DNA of 43,403 bases from Nocardioides sp. Root190 (GCF_001428565.1 NZ_LMIA01000010.1:573396-616798), one strand, 5' to 3'; positions 16,808 through 24,763 are shown, counted from the first letter of the stretch. Numbers and translations are program-made. Notes: generated from the letters alone by a model not told the origin.

Positions 16808-18169
16808 ATGTCAGCACCAGACGAATCCCGTCTCACGCTTCTCGGCCGCCTTCGCCGGCTGCTGCCCACGCCCCGGCCGGCCAGCGGACGGGACCTCGAC
16901 GCCGCGATCGCCCGGGCACAGGTGCGCGTCATCCTCGATGCCTTCGGACGGGACGGCGCCCGGGGTGCTCCGAGCACCGGCAACCGTTCCCCACGTGACG
17001 GGGCCGACGTCCACTACCTGTTCCGCCCGCGCTGCGCACTGGTCCGGGCCGAGGACTTCGACCGGCTGGTCCGGTTCTTCGACGAACGCCCTCGCGAGTT
17101 CGAGGGAGGGCCGGACCGGGTCGCCGAACCCACGCCGGGCCTGCTGCTGATCAGCCTCCCCCGGCGTACCGATCGGGCCGACGACGTCCTCGCCACGCTG
17201 GACCAGATCGATCGTGAGCTCGGCACGGGCATCGCGACCCCCGACCACATCCTCTACGTCGCGGTCCGATCGAAGTTCTGCCCCGCGACCGAACCCCTCA
17301 TCCCGGACGGCCGCTCCGCGACGGTCTTCCCCGTGCCGCGGACCGACGCGCAGGTCGGCGCCGGCGTGAACATCGCGGTCGTCGACACCGGCCTGTGGAA
17401 GCAGGCCGTGACCAGCAAGAAGTCCCCGTGGATGAAGGGCGTGGTCGCCGACCAGGACGACCTCGAGGTGATCGACCCGCAGGCCATCCACCCCTACGCC
17501 GGTCATGGCACCTTCGTCTCGGGTGTCGTCAAGTGCCTCGCGCCGGGAGCACGCGTCGAGGTCGAGGGTGCGCTGACCAAGGGCGGTGCCGTCCACGAGT
17601 CGGAGCTGGTCGCGCAGCTCGACCAGGCGCTCAAGGAGGAGGACCACCCGGCCCTGATCAGCATCTCCGCGGGCAGCCACACCCGCAACGGCTTCGCCCT
17701 GCTGTCCTTCGAGATGCTGGCTTCGACGTACGGCCTCGACGACGGCGAGCAGACCCTCATCATCGCGGCCGCCGGCAACGACGGGAGCAAGGAGCCGTTC
17801 TGGCCGGCCGCCTTCCCGTGGGTGGCTGCCGTCGGGTCGGTCGACCGCGACGCCAAGGTCTCCGACTTCTCCAACCACGGCCCCTGGGTGGACGTGTTCG
17901 CCCGCGGCCGTGACCTCGTCAACGCCTTCCCGACCGGCAGGTACACCTGCTACGAACCGCCGAACGTCGGACAGGTCCGGACCTTCGAGGGCCTCGCCCG
18001 GTGGAGTGGCACGTCCTTCTCGACACCGATCGTCACCGGACTGGTCGCGGCGCGGATGAGTGCCACCGGGGAGAGCGCCCTCACGGCGTTCAAGGCGGTC
18101 GTCGGCGCGGGCACCGCGTCGAACGACCCGAAGGCGGGATCGGCACCGACCGTCGGTCCGCTGACCTGA
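16808..18169 (+). CDS. S8-family (subtilisin-like) serine peptidase, no signal peptide
   Basis: 453 residues. The catalytic triad is visible: D193 in IAVVDTGLW, H233 in YAGHGTFVSGVV and S403 in WSGTSFSTPIVTGL, with oxyanion N324 in AAAGNDG. About 185 residues precede the catalytic domain and do not resemble a secretion signal; they contain YLFRPRCALVRAEDFDRLVR, of no family I recognise. It should therefore act inside the cell unless exported unconventionally. ATG at 16808 is set by AGGAG 5 nt upstream. Divergent from the TPR-CHAT gene and convergent with the small protein of the sigma-factor pair, it is probably part of one proteolytic signalling module. Confidence 0.92.
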   Translation: MSAPDESRLTLLGRLRRLLPTPRPASGRDLDAAIARAQVRVILDAFGRDGARGAPSTGNRSPRDGADVHYLFRPRCALVRAEDFDRLVRFFDERPREFEGGPDRVAEPTPGLLLISLPRRTDRADDVLATLDQIDRELGTGIATPDHILYVAVRSKFCPATEPLIPDGRSATVFPVPRTDAQVGAGVNIAVVDTGLWKQAVTSKKSPWMKGVVADQDDLEVIDPQAIHPYAGHGTFVSGVVKCLAPGARVEVEGALTKGGAVHESELVAQLDQALKEEDHPALISISAGSHTRNGFALLSFEMLASTYGLDDGEQTLIIAAAGNDGSKEPFWPAAFPWVAAVGSVDRDAKVSDFSNHGPWVDVFARGRDLVNAFPTGRYTCYEPPNVGQVRTFEGLARWSGTSFSTPIVTGLVAARMSATGESALTAFKAVVGAGTASNDPKAGSAPTVGPLT

Positions 18170-18189
18170 GTCCCGGCACCGGAGCCAGA

Positions 18190-18224
18190 GGTCTCGAGAC
18201 GGTCGCTGCGCGACCTCCTCGACC
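18190..18224. repeat. Palindromic intergenic repeat, copy A
   Basis: Contains an inner perfect hairpin GGTCGC-tgc-GCGACC and the palindrome GTCTCGAGAC, bounded by GGTC...GACC. Positions 18193-18224 are identical over 32 nt to copy B (41474-41505). It lies between the convergent subtilase and small-protein genes and could act as a two-way transcription stop. Confidence 0.75.
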
Positions 18225-18235
18225 GACGGGTGGGC

Positions 18236-18700
18236 TCAGAGGGTGACCCAGGGCGTCGTCAACGACGACTCCCCGGCGCTCACGACGAACCGCACGGAAC
18301 CCTGGCCGACGGCCGCGAAGCGGAAGAAGCCCGCTGCGTCGACCGGTGCCGTGACCTCGTCGACGCCCGGTCGCTGGAGCGCGACCGACACGCCCGTTGC
18401 CCCGACCTCCGCGCCGACGACCTCGCCGAGCACGTCGGCGCCGTCGATCTCCAGCTCCAGGGTCAGTCCTGCGCCGGCGTACGACAGCGTGCGCGGCCCC
18501 TCTGCCGACGACCGCACCGCAGCGCTCGCCTCCAGCGCGGAGTCGTGGAGCAGCTCAGCGAGCTCCTCGTCGACCGAGCGCCACGCGAAGGCGCCTCGCG
18601 CCGCCTCACGCCGACGGTCGGAGACCGCATCGGTCTCGGCGACGGCCTCACCCACCAGGGCCACCAGCTCGTCGTCGCTCAGCTCGTCCCACTCACTCAT
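18236..18700 (-). CDS. Sigma-coupled two-part protein (helical N-terminus, beta-sandwich C-terminus), possible sigma regulator
   Basis: 154 residues. The N-terminal ~65 residues are acidic and helical (MSEWDELSDDELVALVGEAV) with the motif AFAWRSVDEELAEL; the rest looks like a small beta-sandwich (LELEIDGADVLGEVV, APVDAAGFFRFAAVG), similar in pattern to carboxypeptidase-regulatory-like domains. No signal peptide. Its ATG overlaps the TGA of the ECF sigma gene (ATGA type, one shared base in this annotation), so the two are made together. The gene order, size and coupling suggest that it controls the sigma factor or is a cleavage target of the nearby proteases. I do not recognise a characterised family. 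Confidence 0.75.
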   Translation of the reverse strand: MSEWDELSDDELVALVGEAVAETDAVSDRRREAARGAFAWRSVDEELAELLHDSALEASAAVRSSAEGPRTLSYAGAGLTLELEIDGADVLGEVVGAEVGATGVSVALQRPGVDEVTAPVDAAGFFRFAAVGQGSVRFVVSAGESSLTTPWVTL

Positions 18701-19284
18701 CAGCTCATCCCTCCCACGAGATCAGGTCCGAACCCGCGCAGGGCCCGGGTACGACGCAGCTGCTCGAGCGCTCGCGCCCGGGTCGGGCCGATGCTGCCGA
18801 TCGGGATGCCGAGGCGGCGACTGATCTCCTCGTAGGCGATCGGCGGCACCTCGACGAGGAGCAGCAGGAGCGCGCGACGCGCGTCGGGCAGCTCCGCGAG
18901 GGCCTCGCGCAGCAGCTGGCGGCGTTCGACGACCAGCAGCCCGGCATCGGCGACGTCGTCCTCGACCGCGTCGAGGCGCAGGCCGTCGTCCTCCTGCGGG
19001 TCGACCGGGCGGACCCGGCCGCGCGCGGCGAGCAGGCGCAGGCACTCGTTGCGGGTGGTCGTGCGGATCCAGCCGGGCAGGGCGGCCGGCTCGCGCAGGT
19101 CGCCGAGGTGCTCGACCAGGCGCAGCCACACGGTCTGGCTGACGTCGTCGCCGTCGGCCTCCGAGAGCCGGTGGCCGCGGATGATCGCGCCCACGAGCGG
19201 GAGGAAGCGGTCGACGATGGTGTCCCACGCATGCTGGTCCCCTCCTCGCGCTGCGGGGACGAGCGTCGACAGCTGTTCCGTCAC
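18700..19284 (-). CDS. ECF-type RNA polymerase sigma factor
   Basis: 194 residues. Region 2 (about 15-85: AWDTIVDRFLPLVGAIIRGH, DADGDDVSQTVWLRLVEHL-like helices, WIRTTTRNECLRLL) and region 4 (about 125-180: REALAELPDARRALLLLLVE, AYEEISRRLGIPIGSIGPTR) match group 4 sigma factors. It lacks an adjacent membrane anti-sigma with a zinc (HxxxCxxC) motif; instead it is coupled to the two-part protein downstream. The GTG at 19284 has GACGAT 6 nt upstream rather than a Shine-Dalgarno sequence. The divergent spacer carries a 9-bp inverted repeat that may be a control site. Confidence 0.9.
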   Translation of the reverse strand: MTEQLSTLVPAARGGDQHAWDTIVDRFLPLVGAIIRGHRLSEADGDDVSQTVWLRLVEHLGDLREPAALPGWIRTTTRNECLRLLAARGRVRPVDPQEDDGLRLDAVEDDVADAGLLVVERRQLLREALAELPDARRALLLLLVEVPPIAYEEISRRLGIPIGSIGPTRARALEQLRRTRALRGFGPDLVGGMS

Positions 19285-19290
19285 GCGTGC

Positions 19291-19296
19291 ATCGTC
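19291..19296 (-). promoter_or_regulatory. Candidate -10 (GACGAT) of the sigma gene
   Basis: On the minus strand GACGAT-gcacgc-GTG gives a 6-nt gap to the start codon. It matches only the A and final T of TAnnnT, so it could equally be an ECF-type promoter element. Confidence 0.25.
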
Positions 19297-19323
19297 CCGT
19301 ACTCCTGATCCGCGGGGCCACCC

Positions 19324-19354
19324 CGGTGATACCTCGAAATCGTGTGTATCACCG
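19324..19354. promoter_or_regulatory. 9-bp perfect inverted repeat between sigma factor and divergent gene
   Basis: CGGTGATAC (19324-19332) and GTATCACCG (19346-19354) are perfect inverted complements with a 13-nt spacer. It is centred about 55 bp before the sigma start and 90 bp before the divergent ATG, a position fitting an operator that controls both genes. Confidence 0.6.
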
Positions 19355-19430
19355 ACCGGGGCCCGCTGGTCCTCCTCCCGTCAAGCCGAAGCAGCACTCC
19401 CGCTGCGAGCTCCCCGGAAGGAACACCGTC

Positions 19431-19805
19431 ATGACCTGGAACGAGACCCACGAGCGCACCCGCATCATCCGCGAGGTCGAGGCCGCCGCGGCCGCCGACA
19501 TGAGCGGAGCCCTCCCCTGGCGGGAGGAGTGGGCGCAGTACTTCACCAGCCCGGCCGGCCTGGTCGCCGTCCTTCGGGCCCGGTGGCAGCACATGTGCGA
19601 GGCCCAGCTGGACGACCGCGTCCCCGAGGACGAGGTGGAGGCGTCGTACCGCCGCCTGCGCCGCACCCACGCGGGCATCCTGGCAATCCTCGCCCAGGCC
19701 GACGCCGGGGTCGACCTGACCGCGCGACTCGTCGCGCCGATGCCGACCGCCGTCTCCCACGCCCGTCGCCGCCTGCTCCGCGGCGGCCCCGTGCTGCCCG
19801 TCTGA
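19431..19805 (+). CDS. Conserved-looking hypothetical protein
   Basis: 124 residues, predicted all-helical and soluble: MTWNETHERTRIIREVEAAA, PWREEWAQYFTSPAGLVAVL, RARWQHMCEAQLDD, SYRRLRRTHAGILAIL. I do not recognise a domain. ATG at 19431 is set by AAGGA 8 nt upstream; the frame stays open to 19287 but that part has no start with support. It is divergent from the sigma factor and shares the spacer with the 9-bp inverted repeat, so it may belong to the same regulon. It ends 45 nt before the convergent beta-propeller gene. Confidence 0.7.
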   Translation: MTWNETHERTRIIREVEAAAAADMSGALPWREEWAQYFTSPAGLVAVLRARWQHMCEAQLDDRVPEDEVEASYRRLRRTHAGILAILAQADAGVDLTARLVAPMPTAVSHARRRLLRGGPVLPV

Positions 19806-19850
19806 GCACGACCATGGTCCTCGAGATGAGCCACCTCGCCGCGCTCACCC

Positions 19851-20906
19851 TCAGCGCAGGGTCGAGCGCGTCGGGATGACGACCGGGCGCCCGGCCTCGC
19901 CGACCTCCGTCGCGAGGATCACGTGCCTGCTGGTGTCGCCGAGGATCGCCGACTGGTTGGCCACCAGCACCCGGGTGCCCTGGAAGGTCGCGTTCGACGG
20001 GCTGTCGAACGGTACGGCGGAGCCGCTGGCGGCGTACCGCGCGAGGACCTTGCCGCTCGGGCTGAGCTTGAGGATCCGGTTGCTGCCGAGCAGCGCGAGG
20101 TAGATGTTGCCGGAGCGGGCGATCCCGAAGCCGTCGGGCAGGTCGAGCGTCGAGGAGCGCCACAGCGAGACGAGGGTGCCCGGCCTGCCATCCGCCCCCA
20201 CCCTCAGCCGGTAGAGGTGGCCGCGGAACAGGTCGAGCGCGTCGCCGGTCGTCTGCTGGCTGATCAGGAACGAGCGGGTGGCGGGCTCGTAGACCAGGCC
20301 GGTCGTGCCGAAGCCGGCCACGCCCGCGAGCTTCTTCGAGCGGAACCACACTGTCGGGGTGCCGCCTGCAGCAGGGATCCGCCAGATCACGTCCTGGCCG
20401 TAGTCGCTCAGGAACAGCGCGCCGCCCGGCCCCCAGGTCGCGTAGTTGGGGATCGGGTGGCCGCCGCCGGGCAGGTCCGGGATCGTCGCCTGCACCTGGA
20501 ACCGGCCGGTCCGCACGTCGAGGGTGAGCACCCGGCCGCGGGACTTCTCCAGCAGGACGAGGCGCCCGCGGGCGTCGGAGGCCGCGACCTGGACGCCGCG
20601 CGCCGTGGCCAGGTCCTGGCCCGGCACCGTCCACGAGCGCAGCAGCGTGCCGCCGGCGGTGTACTCGAAGACCCGCGAGCGCATCGAGTCGCCGGTGGGA
20701 TTGGTGTAGGTGCCGGCGTACACGCGTCCGTTGGTGTGGACGTGCACGTACGCCGGGAAGCCGGGCGACTGGACCTTCGCGAAGACCTTGGTGGTGCCGG
20801 GCTTCGCAGCAGCGGAGACGGCGGGAGCAGCAGAGGCCGGGCCGAGGAGGACCAGGACCAGCAGCGCCAGCAGGGCGAGCCGGATCACGACGACGGGACG
20901 CTTCAC
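19851..20906 (-). CDS. Secreted SMP-30/NHL-like beta-propeller protein
   Basis: 351 residues. An N-terminal signal peptide (about 1-30, basic KRP then RLALLALLVLVLLGPASAAP) is followed by six-bladed-propeller-like repeats: AYVHVHTNGRVYAGTYTN, RGVQVAASDARGRLVLLEKS, ATWGPGGALFLSDYGQDV, GFGIARSGNIYLALLGSNRI. SMP-30/gluconolactonase-like proteins hydrolyse lactones or bind ligands; no specific catalytic set can be assigned here. The GTG at 20906 shares GTGA with the stop of the amine oxidase gene, fixing the start. The two are co-expressed and both exported, so they probably act on the same extracellular compound. Confidence 0.82.
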   Translation of the reverse strand: MKRPVVVIRLALLALLVLVLLGPASAAPAVSAAAKPGTTKVFAKVQSPGFPAYVHVHTNGRVYAGTYTNPTGDSMRSRVFEYTAGGTLLRSWTVPGQDLATARGVQVAASDARGRLVLLEKSRGRVLTLDVRTGRFQVQATIPDLPGGGHPIPNYATWGPGGALFLSDYGQDVIWRIPAAGGTPTVWFRSKKLAGVAGFGTTGLVYEPATRSFLISQQTTGDALDLFRGHLYRLRVGADGRPGTLVSLWRSSTLDLPDGFGIARSGNIYLALLGSNRILKLSPSGKVLARYAASGSAVPFDSPSNATFQGTRVLVANQSAILGDTSRHVILATEVGEAGRPVVIPTRSTLR

Positions 20907-22423
20907 AGCTTCTCCAGCACCTCGATCGCGGCCCGCTTGCCGGCGCGCACGGCACCGTCCATGTAGCCGTTCCAGTAGGTCGCGGTCTCGGTCCCGGCCC
21001 AGTGCACGCGCCCGAAGGGGCGCGCGATGTGGCGGCCGTACGTCGACATCACGCCGGGCGTGTAGATCGCGACCGGGCCGCCGCGGGTCCAGCGCTCCCC
21101 GACCCAGTCGTGCTCGGTGTACTCGATCGGCTTCAGGGCCTTCGGGCCGAACATCGAGGCGAAGCCCTCGAGCACGGCCTTGCGCCGCTCGGCGACCGAG
21201 AGCGTGCCGTACTGGTTCCACGTCGAGCCGCCGACGAAGGCGAGCAGGATGCCGTGCCCGGTGTTGCGCACGCCGTTGTCGAAGGCGACCCGCACGGCGC
21301 CGCTGTCGGAGAGCCCGAAGCCGGTGAGGCCGTCGGTGCGCCAGAACGGCTTCTCGTAGACGGCATCGCACTTCATCAACCGGCCCATGCGCAGCCTGGT
21401 GAGCAGCGCGTGATGACCGGCCGGCATGCCGGGCGCGAAGTCGATGCCGAGCACCTGGCGCGGCGGGGCGGCGACGATCACCCGGCGGCAGGCGACGTTC
21501 CCGCGCGTCGTACGCACCACGGCCTTGCCGTCGAGGTGCTCGATCTTCGTGACGGCCGCACCGAGCGCGACCCGGTCACCGAGTCGCTGCGCGAGGTGGA
21601 GCGGGATCCGCTGGGAGCCGCCGACGAAACGGCTCTCCTGCGCGCCGCCGACGGTGTCGGAGTTGCGCTCGAACGTGCCCACGTGGGTCTCGTTGCCGGA
21701 GCAGGCGATGTAGTGGATGACGAAGAGCAGCGAGAGCTGGTCGGGGTCGGCGCCGAAGCCGGGCTGCGTCCAGGCCCGGATCAGCCCCTCGATCCCCTTG
21801 CTGTTCAGCGTGTTCTTGCGGATCCAGTCCCCGAGCGTCATCCGGTCCCACTCGACGGCCTTCGGGTGTTCCCACGGCGCGTCGACGGGCATCGTCGCCG
21901 CGAAGTCGTTGAGCTTCTGCAGCGCGAGGGCCGCGTCGAGCAGGATCAGCGGGTCCGGCGGGACGGTTCCCGTGAACTCCTGCCGACCGAGGAGCGGGTT
22001 GGAGGAGACGTAGACGTTCTTGCCGGTGGCGTACTCCTTGAAGGTGCCGATGCCGAGGTCGTCGGCCAGCGCCTTGATGTGGCTCTGGGTCGGCCCGATG
22101 AACGCGCCGCCGGCCTCGATCGTGCCGCCGGTGCGCAGGGTGTGGTTGAGCACCCGGCCGCCGACCCGGTCCCGGGCCTCGACGACCAGCACCGAACGGC
22201 CCTTGCGGGCGATCCGGTAGGCCGCCATCAGGCCGGAGATGCCCGCACCGACGACGACCACGTCGACCTTGCGCGGGAGCGGGCCGCGCAGCGTCGCGGC
22301 GCCGACCTCGGCCTCGAGCGCATCGATGGCCAGCGCACCGAGTGCGACAGCACCGCCGGCGATCAGGCCGCGGCGACCGAGGGTGAGTGCCTCGGGCGGC
22401 AGCATCGGGAGGGTCGGGCCCAT
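20903..22423 (-). CDS. Flavin monoamine oxidase family protein with Tat-like signal
   Basis: 506 residues. The N-terminus has a twin-arginine-like leader (LGRRGLIAGGAVALGALAID). The FAD dinucleotide fold is VVGAGISGLMAAYRIARKG with VVEARDRVGGRV, and the C-terminal FAD-binding signature is HWAGTETATYWNGYMDGAVR. This matches the flavin-containing amine oxidase family, which oxidises primary or secondary amines to aldehydes with H2O2. The ATG at 22423 is preferred over the GTG at 22432 because AAAGG lies about 9 nt upstream. Divergent from the TetR gene across a 70-bp spacer with a 23-bp dyad, so it is probably repressed by it. Confidence 0.92.
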   Translation of the reverse strand: MGPTLPMLPPEALTLGRRGLIAGGAVALGALAIDALEAEVGAATLRGPLPRKVDVVVVGAGISGLMAAYRIARKGRSVLVVEARDRVGGRVLNHTLRTGGTIEAGGAFIGPTQSHIKALADDLGIGTFKEYATGKNVYVSSNPLLGRQEFTGTVPPDPLILLDAALALQKLNDFAATMPVDAPWEHPKAVEWDRMTLGDWIRKNTLNSKGIEGLIRAWTQPGFGADPDQLSLLFVIHYIACSGNETHVGTFERNSDTVGGAQESRFVGGSQRIPLHLAQRLGDRVALGAAVTKIEHLDGKAVVRTTRGNVACRRVIVAAPPRQVLGIDFAPGMPAGHHALLTRLRMGRLMKCDAVYEKPFWRTDGLTGFGLSDSGAVRVAFDNGVRNTGHGILLAFVGGSTWNQYGTLSVAERRKAVLEGFASMFGPKALKPIEYTEHDWVGERWTRGGPVAIYTPGVMSTYGRHIARPFGRVHWAGTETATYWNGYMDGAVRAGKRAAIEVLEKL

Positions 22424-22446
22424 GGGAAACACCTTTCACCAGACAG

Positions 22447-22469
22447 GAAAGTGAATCTGTGTCAGTTTC
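22447..22469. promoter_or_regulatory. Putative TetR operator (dyad)
   Basis: GAAAGTGA (22447-22454) and TCAGTTTC (22462-22469) form an inverted repeat with 7 of 8 pairs around a 7-nt spacer. It sits in the divergent spacer next to the -10 candidate of the TetR gene, where binding would block both directions. Confidence 0.6.
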
Positions 22470-22481
22470 GGCTTCGGAGGC

Positions 22482-22487
22482 TACACT
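22482..22487 (+). promoter_or_regulatory. Candidate -10 (TACACT) of the TetR operon
   Basis: TACACT is 6 nt before the ATG at 22494, consistent with a leaderless mRNA. The putative operator overlaps the expected -35 region. Confidence 0.45.
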
Positions 22488-22493
22488 GGCCTC

Positions 22494-23165
22494 ATGTCTT
22501 CCGCCACCGTCGACGGCTCAACGAGCGACACCCCGCCGGGTGCTGTCGGCCCGAGCCGTCGCCGCCTGCCGACCCAGGCACGCTCGCGCGAACGGGTCGA
22601 GCGGATCCTCGACGCAGCGGCCGAGCTCGTCGTGACCGAGGGCGTCGAGGGCCTGAGCACCCGCTCGATCGCCGACTCCGCCGGACTCCCCGTCGCCTCG
22701 CTCTACCAGTACTTCGCCGACAAGGAAGCCGTGCTCCTCGCGCTCTGCGAGCGGGACATGGCCGAGATGGACGACCAGGTCGCCACCGACCTCGGCCAGC
22801 TGCGCGAGATCACCATCGCGACCCTCGTCGACACCTCGATGCGCGCGTTCGTGAAGGTCTACCACCGGCGCCCGGCCTTCATGCAGATCTGGATGCGCGG
22901 GCGCACCAACTCCGCCGTCTACGACTACGGCCGCCACCACAACAAGCGGATCACCGAGAACCTCCTCGCCTTCGCCGCCGACGCGGGACTGGTCGACCAG
23001 GGCGACTACACCGACGCCCAGCTGCTGGCCATCGGAGAGCTCGCCGTCGAGCTCGGCGACCGGGCCTTCCAGCTCGCCTTCGAGCGCGACCCGCGCGGCG
23101 ACGACTTCCTCATCGACCAGGCCATCGAGCTCGTCACGGGCTACCTCGAGCGGATCACGCGTTGA
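22494..23165 (+). CDS. TetR-family transcriptional regulator
   Basis: 223 residues. The DNA-binding domain (about 36-83) shows RILDAAAELVVTEGVEGLST, RSIADSAGLPVASLYQYFADKEAVL, a classic TetR helix-turn-helix. The C-terminal ligand domain (LVDTSMRAFVKVYHRRPAFM, IWMRGRTN) resembles the TetR_C type common in actinobacteria. ATG at 22494 follows TACACT by 6 nt. It heads an operon with the aldolase (TTGA overlap) and the kinase, and faces the amine oxidase; it is likely an autorepressor sensing a substrate of these enzymes. Confidence 0.9.
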   Translation: MSSATVDGSTSDTPPGAVGPSRRRLPTQARSRERVERILDAAAELVVTEGVEGLSTRSIADSAGLPVASLYQYFADKEAVLLALCERDMAEMDDQVATDLGQLREITIATLVDTSMRAFVKVYHRRPAFMQIWMRGRTNSAVYDYGRHHNKRITENLLAFAADAGLVDQGDYTDAQLLAIGELAVELGDRAFQLAFERDPRGDDFLIDQAIELVTGYLERITR

Positions 23166-23818
23166 GCGGTGCAGCTGCGCTGCGCGCGTCCGTCGCCGAC
23201 GCTGCCCGTCAGCTCGCCGACGCCGGCCTCCTGGTCAGCACCGCCGGCAACGTCAGTGCCCGTGAGGGTGATCTCGTCGCCGTCACCGCGACTGGCGTCG
23301 TGCTCGGCCGCTGCACGCCGGACGACGTGACCGTCGTCGATCGCCACGGCGAGGTCGTCGAGGGACGGCTCGCCCCGACGTCCGAGCTGGCCCTGCACCT
23401 CGGCGTGTACGACGCCCGCCCGAGCGAGGTCGCCGTCGTGCACACCCATGCCCCGTTCGCGACGGCCATCGCGTGCGTGCTCGACGAGCTGCCGGTGCTG
23501 CACTACCAGCAGCTCTCCCTCGGCGGCGCGATCCGCGTGGCGTCGTACGCGACCTTCGGGACTGACGAGCTCGCCGCCGGTGTGCTTGCCGCGCTCGACG
23601 GGCGCTGTGCCGCGCTGATGGCCAACCACGGCTCCGTGACCGTCGGCAGCAGCCTGGGGGCCGCGGTCGAGAACGCGCTGCTCCTCGAGTGGCTCTGCCA
23701 GCTGCATCACCGTGCGAGCGCCCTCGGCACCCCCCGCGTCCTCACCGACGAGCAACAGCTCGACGTGATCCGGGTCGCGATCGAGCGCGACTACGGCACC
23801 CCGAAGGAGAACCCGTGA
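23162..23818 (+). CDS. Class II aldolase/adducin family protein (fuculose-phosphate-aldolase-like)
   Basis: 218 residues. The Zn site is visible in VVHTHAPFA (two His) and the later ANHGSV His, with the acidic residue in TSELALH, and the phosphate-binding STAGNVSAR near the N-terminus. These enzymes split sugar 1-phosphates to an aldehyde and dihydroxyacetone phosphate, or decarboxylate/epimerise related sugars. The TTG at 23162 overlaps the TetR stop (TTGA) and gives the normal N-terminus. The PfkB kinase follows with a GTGA overlap, so kinase then aldolase is a plausible two-step pathway for a sugar-like compound. Confidence 0.88.
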   Translation: MSGAAALRASVADAARQLADAGLLVSTAGNVSAREGDLVAVTATGVVLGRCTPDDVTVVDRHGEVVEGRLAPTSELALHLGVYDARPSEVAVVHTHAPFATAIACVLDELPVLHYQQLSLGGAIRVASYATFGTDELAAGVLAALDGRCAALMANHGSVTVGSSLGAAVENALLLEWLCQLHHRASALGTPRVLTDEQQLDVIRVAIERDYGTPKENP

Positions 23819-24750
23819 GCAACCGGATGACCGTCGCCGCCGTCGGCGTCCACGTCCTCGACACCCACGTCCTGGGGATCGAGTCGATCCCGGCGGGATC
23901 CGAGGGCCAGCTCGTCGAGACGATCCGCATGTCGCCCGCCGGCACCGCCGGCGGCACTGCCGTCGTGCTGAGCCGACTCGGCGCCACCGTCAGGTCGTAC
24001 GGCGCCGTCGGCACCGACCCCGTCGGAGACACCCTCCTCGCCCTGCTCGCGCGGGAGGGCGTCGACGTCACCGGTCTGGTCCGCAAGGACGAGCACCAGA
24101 CCTCGGCCTCGGTCCTGCCCGTGCGGCCGAACGGCGACCGGCCGGCCTGGCACTGCATCGGCGCCAACGGTGCGTTCGCGCTCACCGACCTGCCGGACGA
24201 CGTCCTCGACGGTGTCACGCACCTGCACCTCGGCGGACCCGAGTTCCTCGGCGGCGACGCCGCCGGCGAGCTCCTCGCCCGCGCCCGCAGCCAGGGCATC
24301 ACCACCTCCGTCGACATCCTGGCGCCGGGTGACCCGGACATGCTGGCCTGGATCGCGGCGGCCCTGCCGCACACGGACTTCCTGCTGCCCAACGACGAGC
24401 AGGTCCTCGGCTTCACCGGTGCGACCACCCTCGCCGACGGCGCCCGCGCCCTGCTCGAGCACGGCGTCGGGTGCGTGGCCGTCACCCAGGGCGCGAAGGG
24501 TGCGCTGGTGGTGAGCGCCGAGGGGGTCGTCGAGGTGCCGGCATTCCCGATCGACGCCGACGACCTGGTCGACACGACCGGGTGCGGCGACGCGTTCTCC
24601 GCCGGCTTCCTGCGCGGGCTCTCCCTCGGCCGCACCCCCGCGGACGCCGCACGGCTCGGCTGCGCGACGGCGGCCCAGGTGGCACAGGGGCTCGGCACGG
24701 ATGCGGGTGCCTACGACCTCACGGTCGTCGAGGCTTTCGCCGCGCAGTAG
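23815..24750 (+). CDS. PfkB-family carbohydrate kinase
   Basis: 311-residue ribokinase-fold sugar or nucleoside kinase. The N-terminal signature is SPAGTAGGTAVVLSRLGATV and the C-terminal PfkB motif is DTTGCGDAFSAGFLRGL with the catalytic Asp (GCGD). VDILAPGD and LPNDEQV are also typical. The substrate is not evident. GTG at 23815 shares GTGA with the aldolase stop. It is the third gene of the TetR operon and is likely to supply the phosphorylated substrate of the aldolase. Confidence 0.92.
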   Translation: MSNRMTVAAVGVHVLDTHVLGIESIPAGSEGQLVETIRMSPAGTAGGTAVVLSRLGATVRSYGAVGTDPVGDTLLALLAREGVDVTGLVRKDEHQTSASVLPVRPNGDRPAWHCIGANGAFALTDLPDDVLDGVTHLHLGGPEFLGGDAAGELLARARSQGITTSVDILAPGDPDMLAWIAAALPHTDFLLPNDEQVLGFTGATTLADGARALLEHGVGCVAVTQGAKGALVVSAEGVVEVPAFPIDADDLVDTTGCGDAFSAGFLRGLSLGRTPADAARLGCATAAQVAQGLGTDAGAYDLTVVEAFAAQ

Positions 24751-24763
24751 CGCCGCGAGATGG

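Noticed and set aside
14148..17150. A 1000-residue open frame on the plus strand opposite the TPR-CHAT gene
   Set aside because: It is the antisense reading of a GC-rich gene with no family motif; the minus strand has CHAT and TPR motifs and a ribosome site.
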